Part shown: piece by piece, positions 48,416-61,101 of the stretch
Layout of the letters: every line of letters begins with the position of its first letter
How positions within the stretch are numbered: position 1 is the stretch's first letter
Assembly: GCA_021229015.1 (NCBI GenBank)
Contig: CM037783.1
Coordinates: 5,713,324-5,777,323, forward strand
From: Solen grandis
Taxonomy: Eukaryota > Mollusca > Bivalvia > Adapedonta > Solenidae
Length of the DNA stretch: 64,000 bases
Reading direction: 5' to 3'
The notes under the pieces: generated by a model
Seen by the model: the letters and a program-made list of their open reading frames with translations, nothing else
Told to the model about the DNA's origin: nothing
Databases searched by the model: none
Program-made: the position numbers and the translations under genes

Positions 48416-49270
48416 TAAGATCTCTTAAAATGAATTAATGATATCAACAAATCAATGTTGATCACTTCAAATCACTTCAATTGCAGAGCTCTTGAAATCA
48501 TTTGTTGATATTATTAACGGAGTTGTTGATATCAATAGTTCAATTAATGCTATCAACAATTCAATTGTAGAACTCTTCAAATCCATGTTCACTTATTCGG
48601 TCGTGAGACAATGGTTTCTCCCTGATGGTATTTGGCACCATCTTACTGTCTGTTGTACTGCGTATATTCGTATTAGATATTCTTACGTTTAAAAGCGGAT
48701 CCATCAAATGCTGACATGCATAGAATATCAGCTCATCATAGATAGTGCAATACTGTAAAGTACAGTACCGTTATCATTATTATGAATAAGCAGTGACTGT
48801 ATTTTTAGAATTGGTGAACAGAACATAATTCTTCCAAATACAGCATTGTACGATATGAAGTATTTATACAAGCATAAATATAAATGGTATAGTATACAAC
48901 AGTTCCTGTATGTAATGTATGTTCATGTATGAACTATTTGTCCATTCGCCCCAATTACATTTCTGCTGCATCTACCACAGGGACCAGTTATTAATTTACA
49001 TTGTGCCGATTAATTGATCTCATTAATTAAATTAATGATATCAACAGTTCGATTATTGATATCGTGATAAGTATTCATTTGATTTAATTGTAGAGTTCTA
49101 CAAATGAATTGTTGATAGCATTAATTGAGTTGTTGATATCAACAATTGAATGGTTGATATATTAATTCAATTATAAATTAATTATATATTGAGATCAACA
49201 ACTGATTTGTTGATATCATTAATTCATTTGAAGATCTCTTCAAATCATTTGTTGATATCAATTGAATTGT
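48416..49270. repeat. Palindrome-rich AT element with GTTGATATCA motifs
   Basis: Both ends (48416-48590 and 49020-49270) are built from ATATCAACA/TGTTGATAT, AATTCAATT and short hairpins such as GAAGATCTCTTC. The middle 48590-49010 is unrelated. Foldback-like; ends not exact. Confidence 0.6.
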
Positions 49271-49669
49271 CATCATGAAAATCCCACAGTCTTCGGATCC
49301 GTTGTTGAATGCGTTACCAGGGGGTTGTGTAGGCCAACAATGAAAATTGTCGTACGTTCATGTCTGTGTAGGGGGTGGGGGTCCGGTGTTTATAGTTCGC
49401 GCCATCGATCACTACTGAGGTTCGTTAAATATAAACAAACATAGTGTGTGTTCCGCCGTTAAAAATTCATGAACAGAAATTGAAATTGATGGAGTTATGG
49501 ACATGATATAAGGCACTGTGACAACGGCCTTCTTTTTTTTTTTTTCTCCCGTTTATGTGCATAGCTGCAAAAACGCTAGCATTCTCGCACAATTGTGAAT
49601 ATGCACACACGTGAGCGAGGGTTCCAAAATTTAAAAGCAGGTTAAAACAAGGAAGTTATTTATAAGTGG

Positions 49670-51368
49670 CTTGAAGGCATCCAAACTGGGGCCGTTACAA
49701 GGTTGTCTGACAGTCAGCTCCAGATGGCAGCGAAGAAAGACGTATTCATCATGTGGGTCCTACAGTATTGTGGGATGTATCGTAGGCTGTTACCTTTTGT
49801 CGACACACCATGGGATGGAGGATTGACGGTACAGCAATAACGACAAGTCCATGCACAATCCTGTACATCATGACAGCTTTGGCCTGTATACGGCTTGCTG
49901 TAGGCTGTCCCATCCTAGTGAGTCGATCATGGCTCCAACGCTGTTTCTTCTTCTGTAGTCCCCAGAAACAAATCTTGCAGCTCTGCGTTGAACCATCTCA
50001 ACCCGATGGGTGAGGGCCTTGGTAGGTGGGTTCCAGACAACGAAGGCGTATTCCACTTGTGGCCTGTCCAAGATTTTGTAATATGTCTCTTTGGTTACAC
50101 AAAGGCAAGATCCCACATTGCGTCTTAAAAAGGTCAGGGTGTTGTTTGCCTTCTGGGTGGTCTGGTTTATATGGTCATGTTTGATGTAAGTACAACCTCA
50201 AGGTATTTCGCCTTTCGTGTCATCTGAAGAGTCTGGCCATGAATGGTGTATGTAGCATCATATGGATTACGCTTGTTGGAGATGCGGAGGACCTCACATT
50301 TGCACATTTGGTATTGAATTCCACCATCCAGACCCTCTCACATTCCTGTAATTTGTCAAGATCTTCTTGTCTTAATCACTATGTATAGTAGAGAGTCGTC
50401 AGCAAAGAGGCGGCACGGCGATCTGACACACTCTGGAAGGGAATGTCGTTAGTGTAAACCAGGAACAGGAGAGAGCCTAGGACGGTGCCCTGGTAGGACT
50501 CTGGATGTCACAGACGCAGGCTTAGATGATGCACCATCTAGAAACACTTGCTGGCTTCGATGGCTAAGGAAGCTTTGGATCCACTGCCGGATGTACACCG
50601 TACACCATAGTGTTGAAGTTTGAGGAGAAGGCGTTGATGGGAAACTTTATCAAAGGCCTTGGAGAAGTCTAGTAGAATAGCGTCAATTTGTTGAGATTCA
50701 TTTAGGCTAGTAACAAGATCTTTGACAGTGGTTATAAGCTGTGATTCACGGGAATGATGCTTACGGAAGTCGTATTAGTACTGCCTGAGGATATTATGTT
50801 CTTCGAAAACTTTATCAGGCTACTGTGGATAATGTGTAATTTGCAAGTGGCAGAGGTGAGAGAAATGGGCCTGTAATTTGATGGCTTACTCTTATCTCCT
50901 TTCTTATAAATATGTGTGACATTTTCTGTCTTCCAGTCGTCAGGTATATTCCCCTGATCTAAAGAAGCCTGGAATATAAGAGTTAGCGCTGGGGCCATAG
51001 GGTGAGTCATTTCTTTAAAAAATCTAGGTAATATGGTGTCTGGTCCAGTGATTTTGTTGGGGTTGAGGCCAATGAGGAGTTAACGTACTAGTACTCCGTT
51101 TTCGGTGACATGGATCGGGGGGCGGGGGGGGGGGGTTTAGGGGTTAGGGTATAGTGATTCTCCATGGTCTGGGAGCGGCGACTCGGCGTCCTACTTCGTA
51201 AACACTGGAATGAACTAGTCATTCAGTATCTCTGCTTTTGTGGGAGCATCTACATGGTTGACGTCATCTCTCTTTAGAGGTGCCACATCTGATCCGTAGC
51301 ATTTCTTGCTCTTGACGAAGGTGTACAGCTTCTTTGAGTTGTTCTCGTTAATTAGGCCATAGGCATGT
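49670..51368 (-). mobile_element. Decayed non-LTR retrotransposon (LINE, CR1/Jockey-type), RT and 3' domain
   Basis: Read on the minus strand, blocks follow LINE order with several frameshifts. They are SKKCYGSDVAPLKRDDVN (about 51300), GPDTILPRFFKEMTHPMAPA (about 51020), NIPDDWKTENVTHIYKKGDK then SNYRPISLTSATCK (50970-50820, RT motifs), AFDKVSHQRLLLKLQHYGV (about 50640), QGTVLGSLLFLVYTNDIP (about 50470, partly shifted), then the thumb-like RPQVEYAFVVWNP and EMVQRRAARFVSGDYRRRN (50060-49940). The MMYRIVHGL tail lies near 49870. The 5' part with the endonuclease is missing, which is typical of truncated LINE copies. Not intact. Confidence 0.85.
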
Positions 51369-51740
51369 GGCCTCTACAGTGTTCACAATGTTTTTCTAGG
51401 ATTGACCTAGTGACCTCGTTTTATCCTATATGACCCAATTTCGAACTTATCTGAGATATCATATAGACAAACATCCTGACCAAATTTTATGAAGATTGGG
51501 CTAACTGCGACCTCTAGAGTGTTCACAATGTTTTCTAGGATTTGACCTGGTTGCCTAGTTTTTGACTCCACATGACCAATTTCTACTGAACCAAGATATG
51601 TAGACAAACATCCTGACCAAGTTTCATGAAGATTGGGCCAAAACTGTAGCCTCTTGAGTGTTCACAAACAATTGTTGACGACAGACATAAAACAGTCACA
51701 AAAGCTCATCCTGAGCACAATTGCCCAGATGAACTAAAAT
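51369..51740 (+). mobile_element. Truncated pearl-like fragment, copy F
   Basis: Carries the distal end only: TTGTTGACGACAGACATAAA, CACAAAAGCTCATCCTGAGC and a degraded CCAGATGAACT. Two ~120-bp tandem core units start GGCCTCTACAGTGTTCAC and GCGACCTCTAGAGTGTTCAC. Abuts the truncated 5' side of the LINE. Confidence 0.6.
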
Positions 51741-52089
51741 CGTATGGAGTAATGGTTCTTCACTACTAAGTGTAAATTTGCAATTCGTTTTAATCCCTTT
51801 AAGAACGAATACCTTAAATGGACAATTTTCATTTATAACATACTAAAGTACACTAGCTGGTCAATTTATGTGCAAGGTTTAATAAAGTGTAACCATCAAA
51901 TAAAGGGTACTTTTAGTTTTTTTACTTCTCATGGCCAAATTCTTCCCTGTAAACCAGGACATTGTTACAATACAAGTAAAATAAGGTTTTGCTAATTTTC
52001 CATCAGTTAATGAATGTTTTCATAATTATCCAGAGATGATCATTTATAAACAAGGAAAGGAAACTGAAATAGTTATTATTATCTTTTAT

Positions 52090-52123
<34 letters not shown>

Positions 52124-55122
52124 CTTTTTCAGGGCAACTCTTATATTTATCGAAACTATCCTCTACTTTCAGATTGCCAAAGCGTCTTACTGACAAAGAT
52201 CAAATATGTCTGCGCCTATGAAGTCTGTTGCGAAGTTTTGTTCATTGCACAGATTACGTGCAGTGAGAAGAACATGTATGCGTCTTTGTGTTTTAATCAT
52301 TGTTTTTAAATATCTTTTCAAATATAACATTTTGCAAGTTGTTTGCTTTGAAATTCACCCCTTTTCACTGCACATGTTACTCATGTCCTTGGAGGTTTGG
52401 CCATTGTTTTTACTTTATCAGTGTCAGACATCTAAAAACAAGAAATATCTTTAAAAAAGATATTCGGCGTAGGATGAAAGAAAAACGAGATTTTCATTCA
52501 TGCATAAATATACTTTAATTAAGAAACTTATAAATGGAAATATATGCAAAACACATTTCAAAGACTCTAATGTTGTGATAGGTTATAAAAGCATTGTTGT
52601 AAATAATTGTAAAAAAACATGTCTAATTTTGGTAGTGAACAATGATGAATGGCAATGTTTTTAACAAGGTTTATTTTGCAAATAATAGTCCACGAGATGT
52701 GTACAACAACAGGAATGTAGCAAAAAAAAGTACAATTTTAAAATAATGTCTATATATATTCAAAACAAAATGTACAGTAAAGAATGACTAGACTATTATA
52801 CAAAAGACACGACTGACCATTATCGTAAACAGGCTTACCTGCACCATAAAAATTGTAAAATGATTAAAATCAGAATATGAAATGATTTGATATAACAATT
52901 ATTTCAGAGTACCTCCAAATGTTCTTATTTAAAAGCAGTGTAATGTTATAAATTATCCTATGAACTATAAAAAAATCTATGATAATCCGCTGCATAAAAC
53001 CTAATTTAGTTCCAGGCTGATCATGTAATGCTGCTCGTTGTAGTTAGGACATACAATTTTTTCTTCACCTTTATTTTATTTCTTACTGACAAAAGCTTGT
53101 TCAGGTCTGATTTTATCAGTTGTAAACTGTATCAAAATAGTTTATACAGGCATATACATTAATGATCAGCACCTTAAAGCATAGATTCATTGATAAAGGA
53201 CTTCTAGAACATTCCGAGGAAAAGCGCGCGAAATACCGACGCACAACAAATTTAGTACGCTCTAGAAATAGTTCAGTATTTTTTCTATGAAATATACTTA
53301 TTTATAGACGGTAATACAAAAAATTATATCTGTAAATAGGCTTGTTTTATATTTGTTCATATCATTATTGCATATGACAATTATGATATAAAAGCGTTAT
53401 TAGTTGTTTTGGTTTTGGCGAATTAATTTTCAATGAGAGCATCTTGGCAGGCTGGAAGAGTTCAATATACATAGTAATTAAGGGGTTTCATGTCATAACA
53501 CGGTGGGTTCTTTTTTGTTGTTTTAAATCATTTTCACAAAGTAGCATTCCTCAACTGATGGAAAAGGATTGTATTTAACTTACTGAAATCACTTTCATGT
53601 TAACATCAAAATGAAAAGTAATAACACCAAGCTGAATGATATATACAAGCTGCACCCCTTATTTACAGTAATTTTATAGTCCATAACGATGCGTTAACCA
53701 ATAACAGGAGTCCTTTTATTCAGCTTAGAATTATTTACCGCTGTTAGCGTACATTTGATTGGTTTAAGATGCGAGTTGAAATCGAAATTATACAGCTACG
53801 CCGAAAAATAGATTGCTATGACATAAAATGATTAAAAAAAAAGAGACAAAAACAAAAATCAACAACAAACAAACAAAAACGCCACACGTATAGTAAAAGC
53901 CATTGAATTGAAAGAAAGTAACATTAGTAGATCTTGCTGGCTAGAAGTTATGTTAATTAGATCTATTTGATGTTTTAATTATTTTTAGCAACCTAAGAGA
54001 TGATAAAGGTAAGTAGTTGTAGTAGTATGACATAAAAACTTGTATATATATCAGGGTTCGTCATTAAGGCCCGACCGAACGACATTGATGGTCCGGTCCA
54101 GCTAGGTCCTAGCCTAGAGTAAACAAGGACATGAGTACTAACAAGACACTACAATACAGAGGGACAAAACTGCACCTTGCTACACAAAGAAAATTATTCC
54201 AAAGTAATGAAAGAAAATGTCCCATTTTAAAACCTATGCTTCCGTAACAGCTGTATTTAAAAAATACGGGTTCGTTTAGGAAGCTGGAATTATCCATATA
54301 TTGCCTTTATATCATAAGGTGTCATACATGCAAGATATTTTGCGATTCTTGCAGTAACGGCCCACAATATTATTAAAAACAACTGAATCACTATGCTACC
54401 ATAACGACTATTCCATAACAACACTGCGCTTAGGTTTAATTTAAATACAATGTACAAACATCTTTGGATTATATCATGCACCGTTTCCCATAGTGCACCA
54501 TTCTACGTCATAATGCGCATAATTAGCAGATGTGTTTTTCATTGTATTTTGAACTTGAATGGTAAGTAATTTTTTTAATAATCGTATTTGACTTTTACTG
54601 CTTATGTAAAATATTTATATAGATGGTAGCCAGTGTCGATATGAGATATCGACTTGTGCATTTTTTTTGTTACGGCACATAGCGGTAATGTCTTAAAAGG
54701 ATTATCAGCTACAATGACATCTTTATGATGCAGATATTGTGTAGTTATTCAAAATGAAGACAGTAATATGTCAGATTGTGCTTTTCTAAATGAATAATAT
54801 ATAGAAAAAATATCATTTATTAATGAAAAGCGTTACAGAAGCATACTTTTTTACTGTTATAATTTGATAAATAACTGCAAAAAGTGAATGAGAGATAACT
54901 TCTTCTGATTACGATTAATAAAAACACAAGCTCTTATAGATGATATGCATAAAAATTCTGTATTATACTTATTTTGACATGCTATTAAGCTATATTGTTT
55001 TCGTTATGGAACATACTGACTTAAAATGCACTATTGTTAACATAAACAATTCATAAGTTTAAAAAAGGTATAATATGGGTAAAAAGAACATAAACTCATG
55101 CATGTTATCTTTTATTTACAGT
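51741..55122. other. AT-rich intergenic DNA
   Basis: Poly-C tract at 52090. Frames at 52206-52518 and 54109-54481 show no recognisable protein. Nothing else. Confidence 0.5.
52090..52113 (+). repeat. Poly-C tract
   Basis: About twenty-four consecutive C followed by G and nine A. Length is unreliable in assemblies. Confidence 0.95.
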
Positions 55123-57424
55123 ATGGCACTGTCTAACACTGAAAGGCAGAGAAGATGGAGAGAGAAACAGAGGAAAGAGAATCTTGAAACCTTCCTGAAG
55201 AAAGAGATGAAAAGAAATTCATACATCCCAACAGAGCTCTTATCACCAAAGAGGCATGAAGATAGAAGAAAGAAATGCAGAGGAGATTACAAAAAACATT
55301 ACATAAGAAGTAGAAAGCCAGGGCTGAAGAAAGTGATACTGAAAATGTAATCTCATCTAGAACCAGAAAACAGACACCTAATGGCACTTCTTCCCTGCAT
55401 GGTACATTGAAAGTGAAACTTCCCTTTCATGGAAAGGCAAGTGGTGTGAAGAAGAGGTACAGTAGGGCTTTAAGGAAAGCATAAAGAGACATGTCTGTCT
55501 TAACAAGTGAGATTGAACAGATGAGAAGAGAAAAGGAGAGTATGCAAAAGCATTTGCAGAGAAATAAACGTGCATCTTTAAACTCTAGTCATAAAAGAGC
55601 CACAGAGAAATACACCACGGACAAAGACTAGATAACTGTTGAAAAAGACTGGCGTTACAGTAGACAAAAGGTCTGATATTCATAGGAGATTATTGTTTGG
55701 AAATGCTGTGATTGCAGAACTTAGAGGAAGTGTGAAGAAGAAGAAAGGTGGAAATATTAATATTGATAATTCGAATTGGAGCCCAAATTTTGAAGAAATA
55801 TCAATATATTTTGAAAATAAGCTGTGAGACAGGCGTGTCCAGAAAGAAATTGTCCAACCTGAATCGCAACAGGGTAAGCAAATCCATGAAAGTAAAGTAT
55901 GCAGAACCCGTTGCAAAGTTTCTTGAGAGAGAGGATAAACTGTATTTTACTTCCCGGAAAAAGGGATTTGAAAATGAACAATAGGAACGCCTTACAAAAA
56001 AGAATTTTGACAGATTATCTTTCGAATCTACCACAAAAATACCTGCTAGAAAACTCAGGGGCAAGGATATCAAGAAGCACATTTGCAAGCCTACGACCAA
56101 AGCACATCCTTTTGACAAAGTAGAGACAGTGAAATACAAGAAGTGGGCGAAAGTGCTGGAAAGAGAAAAGGTGAGGTGGAAAGAAGTAGAAGAATGTTTG
56201 AACTCAGCAGAGTTTGTCGAGATTTTGCCATGGAGTTTGAGAAGTTTAAAGTGCACATTCACAGAGCCAAACATCAGCACAGAAAATTAAGATTATTCCG
56301 CCAAAATCTGCCACCAAAGGATGTACTCATTGGATGGATTTTGCAGAAAACTACAACTGTGCATCAATAGAGGAGGTTCAGAGTGCCTGTTGGAATAGCC
56401 ATATATCACTTCATACGATGGTAGTATACTCTCCTGTGGAACACAGTCAAGCAATTCTGAGCTATGTGGCCATCTCAGACATAATTAACCATAATGCATC
56501 GGTTGTGTACACTATTCTAAGCTAATACCCAAACTGAAAAAAGACTTTCCTGAGGTCGAACAAATACATTACCACACTGGTAATTCCTCTAGTAGCAAAT
56601 ACAGAAACAAAACAATTTTTCAAATTGTGTGCGAACATGATCCTGACTTCAATGTAAAGGCTAGATGGAATTACCTAGAATGTGTACATGGGAAAGGCCC
56701 ATGTGATGGGCTCAGGGTCAGTGTGAAGCATTCGGCAGATATGGCTGTGAAGCAGCAGAAATGTTCAATACAAGACGCTGATGACTCTTTGAGTGGGCAA
56801 TGCAGAGAAAGCAAAGTCAAATACCTTAAATATACCCTTTCCCTCATAGAGACTCATTTTGACGCACTTAATAGGTACCACATAAAGCCTGATCTGCAGA
56901 AAACCAAACTCAAACCTTACCAAATTTAATTGTAAAATCCTCATTACCAGACTACTGAGGAGCAGCGAACAGCATAAAACCTGTTCAGCCTCGAGTTACT
57001 GGCAGGCTGATCTGGTTTTATGCTGTTGGCATAGGTCTTTTCATGGTGTCCTCTATGAGGGAAAGGGTTAATTGGTGCGAAGAGGAAACAAGCAGATGAA
57101 TCTGTTTAGAAAGATTTAGTTGATAGAAAGAAACGGAGGGAATCACAGGTTGCGTCTATTGAGATAAATGACAATGACATAGTTGCAGCAGTTTATGATG
57201 AACTATGGTACATAGGACAGGTAACTGAACGAGATGAATATGAGGGTAATATTAACTTCATGATACGTGCCAGCAAGTATGTGAGTATATTCAAATTTCC
57301 TGAGCGGAAAGATGAAGTTTTTGGTCTAGTTGTACTGAAAGAACTGCAGGAAACTGGCAAATCCAGGAAGTGCTACAGGCTATCTAGTGAACAAGAAAAA
57401 ATCATTGGGAGAAGCTTACGATAG
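55123..57424 (+). pseudogene. Decayed transposase-like gene with HGKGPCDG motif, MITE-interrupted
   Basis: Begins after a TTTATTTACAG acceptor with MALSNTERQRRWREKQRKE, a basic N terminus. Coding-like fragments then follow in changing frames with stops (55348-55350, about 55479, 55629). Blocks in order: KGKASGVKKRYSRALRKA-type basic segment (55430-55480), GVSRKKLSNLNRNRVSKSMK (55830-55890), STFASLRPKHILLTK (56080-56123), MDFAENYNCASIEEVQSA (56334-56390), YHTGNSSSSKYRNKTIFQ (56570-56620), WNYLECVHGKGPCDGLRVSV (56669-56730) and QQKCSIQDADD. A MITE splits the gene at 56835-57067. The C-terminal part resumes at 57070-57424 with VYDELWYIGQV and ends GKSRKCYRLSSEQEKIIGRS. The order MDFAENY, then an S-rich turn, then HGKGPCDG suggests a DDE-type nuclease fold, but I cannot name the family. 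Inactive as written. Confidence 0.65.
56831..57071 (-). mobile_element. TTAA hairpin MITE, copy 5, inside the transposase-like pseudogene
   Basis: CCCTTTCCCTC at 56835 to GAGGGAAAGGG ending 57067, TTAA at the right flank and TATA at the left (one mutated target copy). It disrupts the reading frame just after the QQKCSIQDADD region. Confidence 0.9.
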
Positions 57425-57444
57425 GTAATTGGAAAAACTGACAT

Positions 57445-57748
57445 TTAACCCTTTCCCTCACAGAGGATACCATGAAAAGACCTATGCGAACCGCATAAAA
57501 CCTGATCAGCCTGCGAGTAGGTAATTGGAAAAACTGACATTTAACCCTTTCCCTCACAGAGGATACCATGAAAAGACCTATGCGAACAGGCTGATCAGGT
57601 TTTATGCTGTTCGCTGCTCCTCAGTGGTCTGGTAATGAGGATTTTACAATTAAATTTGGTAAGGTTTGAGTTTGGTTTTCTGCAGATCAGGCTTAATGTG
57701 GTACCTATTAAGTGCGTCAAAATGAGTCTATATGAGGGAAAGGGTTAA
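57445..57748 (+). mobile_element. TTAA hairpin MITE, copy 6, with internal 70-bp duplication
   Basis: TTAA on both sides. The left arm plus 23 bp of flanking pseudogene DNA (57422-57491) is repeated at 57518-57587, so the copy is ~60 bp longer than its relatives. Confidence 0.9.
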
Positions 57749-58109
57749 AGCTGTTTATTTCAGCAAGAGATGGCCATTTATTTAAACTTTTATGTGTCAG
57801 TAAAAGTGTTCATCTTACACATGTTCTGTAAGGAAATTTTATCATAGTTTCCATAGCAGTTTTGTGTTAATTTATGTTCTGATATAGTTGAATTTGATAA
57901 TACTGTTTTAGATTTTAATTAGCTTGATAATTAATGGATAAGTTTTCCAAATATTTTACAACTTAAACACTGAAAATGATGAGATAATTATGCGCTGAAA
58001 ATCTCATCATCAGAATTTTATATTATATGTATTCATTTATCTGATTGATGATCAAGGACATTCCTAAGAGATGCATTCACAAATATAGTTGTATGATTAG
58101 GTCCCATAC

Positions 58110-58351
58110 TTAACCCTTTCCCTCATATAGACTCATTTTGATGCACTCAGTAGGTACCACATTAAGCCTGATCTGCAGAAAACCACAGTTAAACCTTACC
58201 AAATTTAATTGTAAAATCCTCATTACCAGACCACTGAAGAGCAGCGAACAGCATAAAACCTGATCAGCCTGCGAGTTACTCGCAGGCTGATCTGGTTTTA
58301 TGCTGTTCGCATAGGTCTTTTCATGGTATCCTCTATGAGGGAAAGGGTTAA
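58110..58351 (-). mobile_element. TTAA hairpin MITE, copy 7
   Basis: Full-length copy with TTAA on both sides and the central GCCTGCGAGTTACTCGCAGG hairpin. Confidence 0.92.
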
Positions 58352-59113
58352 ATGTACAATATGATGATATGCTACTATACCAGTGTTATACTGACCTATG
58401 CTCTGTAACGAAATTGTAGTACTACACTTGACCTCAGCCTGAGCTTGATATGCAATTGTTGATACTACGTTTGCTTGTATTTGACTATTTGGGTTCGGCT
58501 AATAAATCTAACTTTAAAAAACAGTGTTGTGTTAGATATCCATCATTGTGTGAAAGAAACAAATATGAGTAATATGTTGTTCTTAGATTTTATTTGAGAC
58601 AATGGATTTGTTGATACCATTGGCGCAATTGACATTGCATTCAAACAAGATACCTATGATAAATATTGTACAGTTATCTATCATCTATCAGAAAAGCAAC
58701 AAACCATTTGTTTAATACATGCTTACGTAGCTAAAACTCCTTTAGAGAAAGAACTACCCTCATATCTATGCTCCGTAACAGACAATTTTACTGAACATTT
58801 TCAAGCTGTGATCCTGAAATAACAGTTATATTGGTGTGGGTCAAACTTTCTAATACTGTGCTTAAGGCATAAATATTTTAAAATTAATAAGTATCACAAA
58901 GTTTTGATAAACTTTAAGTTTAGTTTTTTTTTAAATGAAAAAAATGTCAGTTACAGTGGAATGGCTGAAAAGGACTAAAAAAATTCCCGTTCATCACTAC
59001 GTTTAATGTCTTTAAATGAGCAAAGAAACTTTTAATGGCTTAAGCTATAAATTTTAATTTTACTAAACTACAGTTTCATTCTTATTGTAAAATATATATG
59101 CCATATGTCTTGC

Positions 59114-59326
59114 AGGCTTACTGAAGTGTATCAATAGATGTCAAAGCACTGCAGCAGCAGAACCAAAAAATGGCAGCTTCACAGTGCAGTATGCTTACAA
59201 AGGTTCCCAGTCATCACCCAGGAGCTGTCAGCCAGAGAGAAGACATATAAAGAATACTTAGACGAAACTGAGATAAATGACAGTCTTCTATCCGACCATG
59301 AATTACAGATCAAAGTAGAAGAGTAA
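59114..59326 (+). other. Possible orphan exon
   Basis: A TATGTCTTGCAG acceptor precedes a 62-codon frame from an ATG at 59138, ending DETEINDSLLSDHELQIKVEE. Charged, coiled-coil-like composition. No partner exons seen. Confidence 0.2.
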
Positions 59327-59489
59327 TACTTTATTTATATCCTTTATTCTGAAATATTGTAATTTGTCTTATAAACATGTTAAATCCTACAGCTCGGAGC
59401 AAGATTTAACTCAAAAACATCTCAACAGTTCAGCTTTGTGCAGTGAAGGAAAATACTTAACACAAACTTTCAGGGATCAAATAAATTTA

Positions 59490-59860
59490 TCTGCGCCACT
59501 CGTCCTGCAGGATGAGCGACTGTTAAATTTTACTTGTCCTGCATGTTAGGCTACTCGTCCTGCATTTCATGCCTGATTTTCAAAATTAACTTCAAAATAA
59601 ACTGTGTAGCTTAAATTTATTTATAGATGTATTTATTTATTAAATGAAGAATGAATGTACTCATTGATCAATTCCACACAGGTAAGTAAAGACCACTAGA
59701 ATGAATATATTTAATATGTTTACATTAAACACATTGACTATGATTGTTCCAGCAGTCTTCTGCTTCGAAGATTTTCCACTTGTCCTGTTGGATGAGCAGG
59801 TCATATTTTCTCTACTCGTCCTGCAGCAAACTCTACTCTTAAATACAAGCGGACGAGTTG
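59490..59860 (+). repeat. Scattered CTCGTCCTGCA motifs
   Basis: CTCGTCCTGCAGGATGAG (partly palindromic) and variants occur five times within 340 bp. Origin unclear. Confidence 0.4.
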
Positions 59861-60440
59861 AATTTTCAATCTCTGTCCCAATTAAAAGTGTTCAGTTTTT
59901 AAATCCCAGGTGGGATGAAATTCAAACCTTTTGATTCACAGTGACTGGGAAGAAAATGTTGCTTTGAAATTCAAAAGGAGTTAATTCAAAAAAAATGTCC
60001 CATAGATTTTTGTGAACAGTGCTAAAACCATGTCAAATAGCACGTTGAAAAAAATATTTCCCAGGCTCTGGATTTAGTTATGAACGGTACCACTGGACTG
60101 CCTTGCCATATCAAATGTACATATGTATATAAATTACATGTATGTCACTTGTGCTCTGCCAGTATTAAATGGTCTAAATTCAGTCTAATTATAACTTCAT
60201 ATCTAAAATAGCTTGCATTTTTGAAGACTTAATTTATTTTGCTTTAATTTGACATCTTGACATTATATTTTCATAGATATGGGAACTATATAGGAATATT
60301 GCCTTTCCTGTCCTACTCTCACATTATACATAGACAAGTTGGGATGTTGGGGTGATAATCATATATAGTGATAATTTTAGGGATTTTTTAAGAGAGTAGT
60401 TTCTGAAATATTGTCATAGAGACATAAAACCCAACAAACA

Positions 60441-60663
60441 TTAACCCTTTCCCTCATAGAGGAAACCATGAAAAGACCTATGCGAACAACATAAAACCAG
60501 ATCAGCCTGCGAGTAACTCGTAGGCTGATCAGGTTTTATGCTGTTCGCTGCTCCTCAGTGGTCTGGAAATGAGGACTTTATAATTAAATTTGGTAAGGTT
60601 TAACTGTGGTTTTCTGCAGATCAGGCTTTATGTGGTACCTGTTGAGTGCGTCAAAATGAGTCT
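60441..60663 (+). mobile_element. TTAA hairpin MITE, copy 8, runs into assembly gap
   Basis: TTAA then CCCTTTCCCTCATAGAGG at the left. The sequence stops at AATGAGTCT, 15-20 bp before the expected terminus, where the 100-N gap begins. Confidence 0.9.
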
Positions 60664-60763
60664 NNNNNNNNNNNNNNNNNNNNNNNNNNNNNNNNNNNNN
60701 NNNNNNNNNNNNNNNNNNNNNNNNNNNNNNNNNNNNNNNNNNNNNNNNNNNNNNNNNNNNNNN
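60664..60763. other. Assembly gap (100 N) inside MITE copy 8
   Basis: Exactly 100 N. True length unknown; could hide the next exon of the HEPN gene. Confidence 0.99.
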
Positions 60764-61101
60764 TACTTTATTACAACGGTTTGCTTGTCTATTTCCCTAC
60801 AGCACGATGTCATGTAGTGAAACAGATTAAGTCAGCAAGGGATATCCGACAATGACATATAAGCAACTCCTACAAGTTTTTCATAGGGGATATAATAAGA
60901 ATGTCACAGCATTCCTGTGTCCTCGAACCAGAAAATACAAACATACTTACTGATATGCATACTAATGCTCTGCAATACCTACACCAATGGACAAAATAAT
61001 TGGACATCAGTGAAAACCTTAACTAAATCTTGAATCAGACTTTGCAGTGGTTATTGACGAAACCCTGAAAACATTTCACTTTAAATACACATCTTGATTA
61101 C

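Larger units (their letters stand above)
58352..60440. other. AT-rich intergenic DNA
   Basis: Only the possible orphan exon and the CTCGTCCTGCA motifs noted. Confidence 0.45.
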
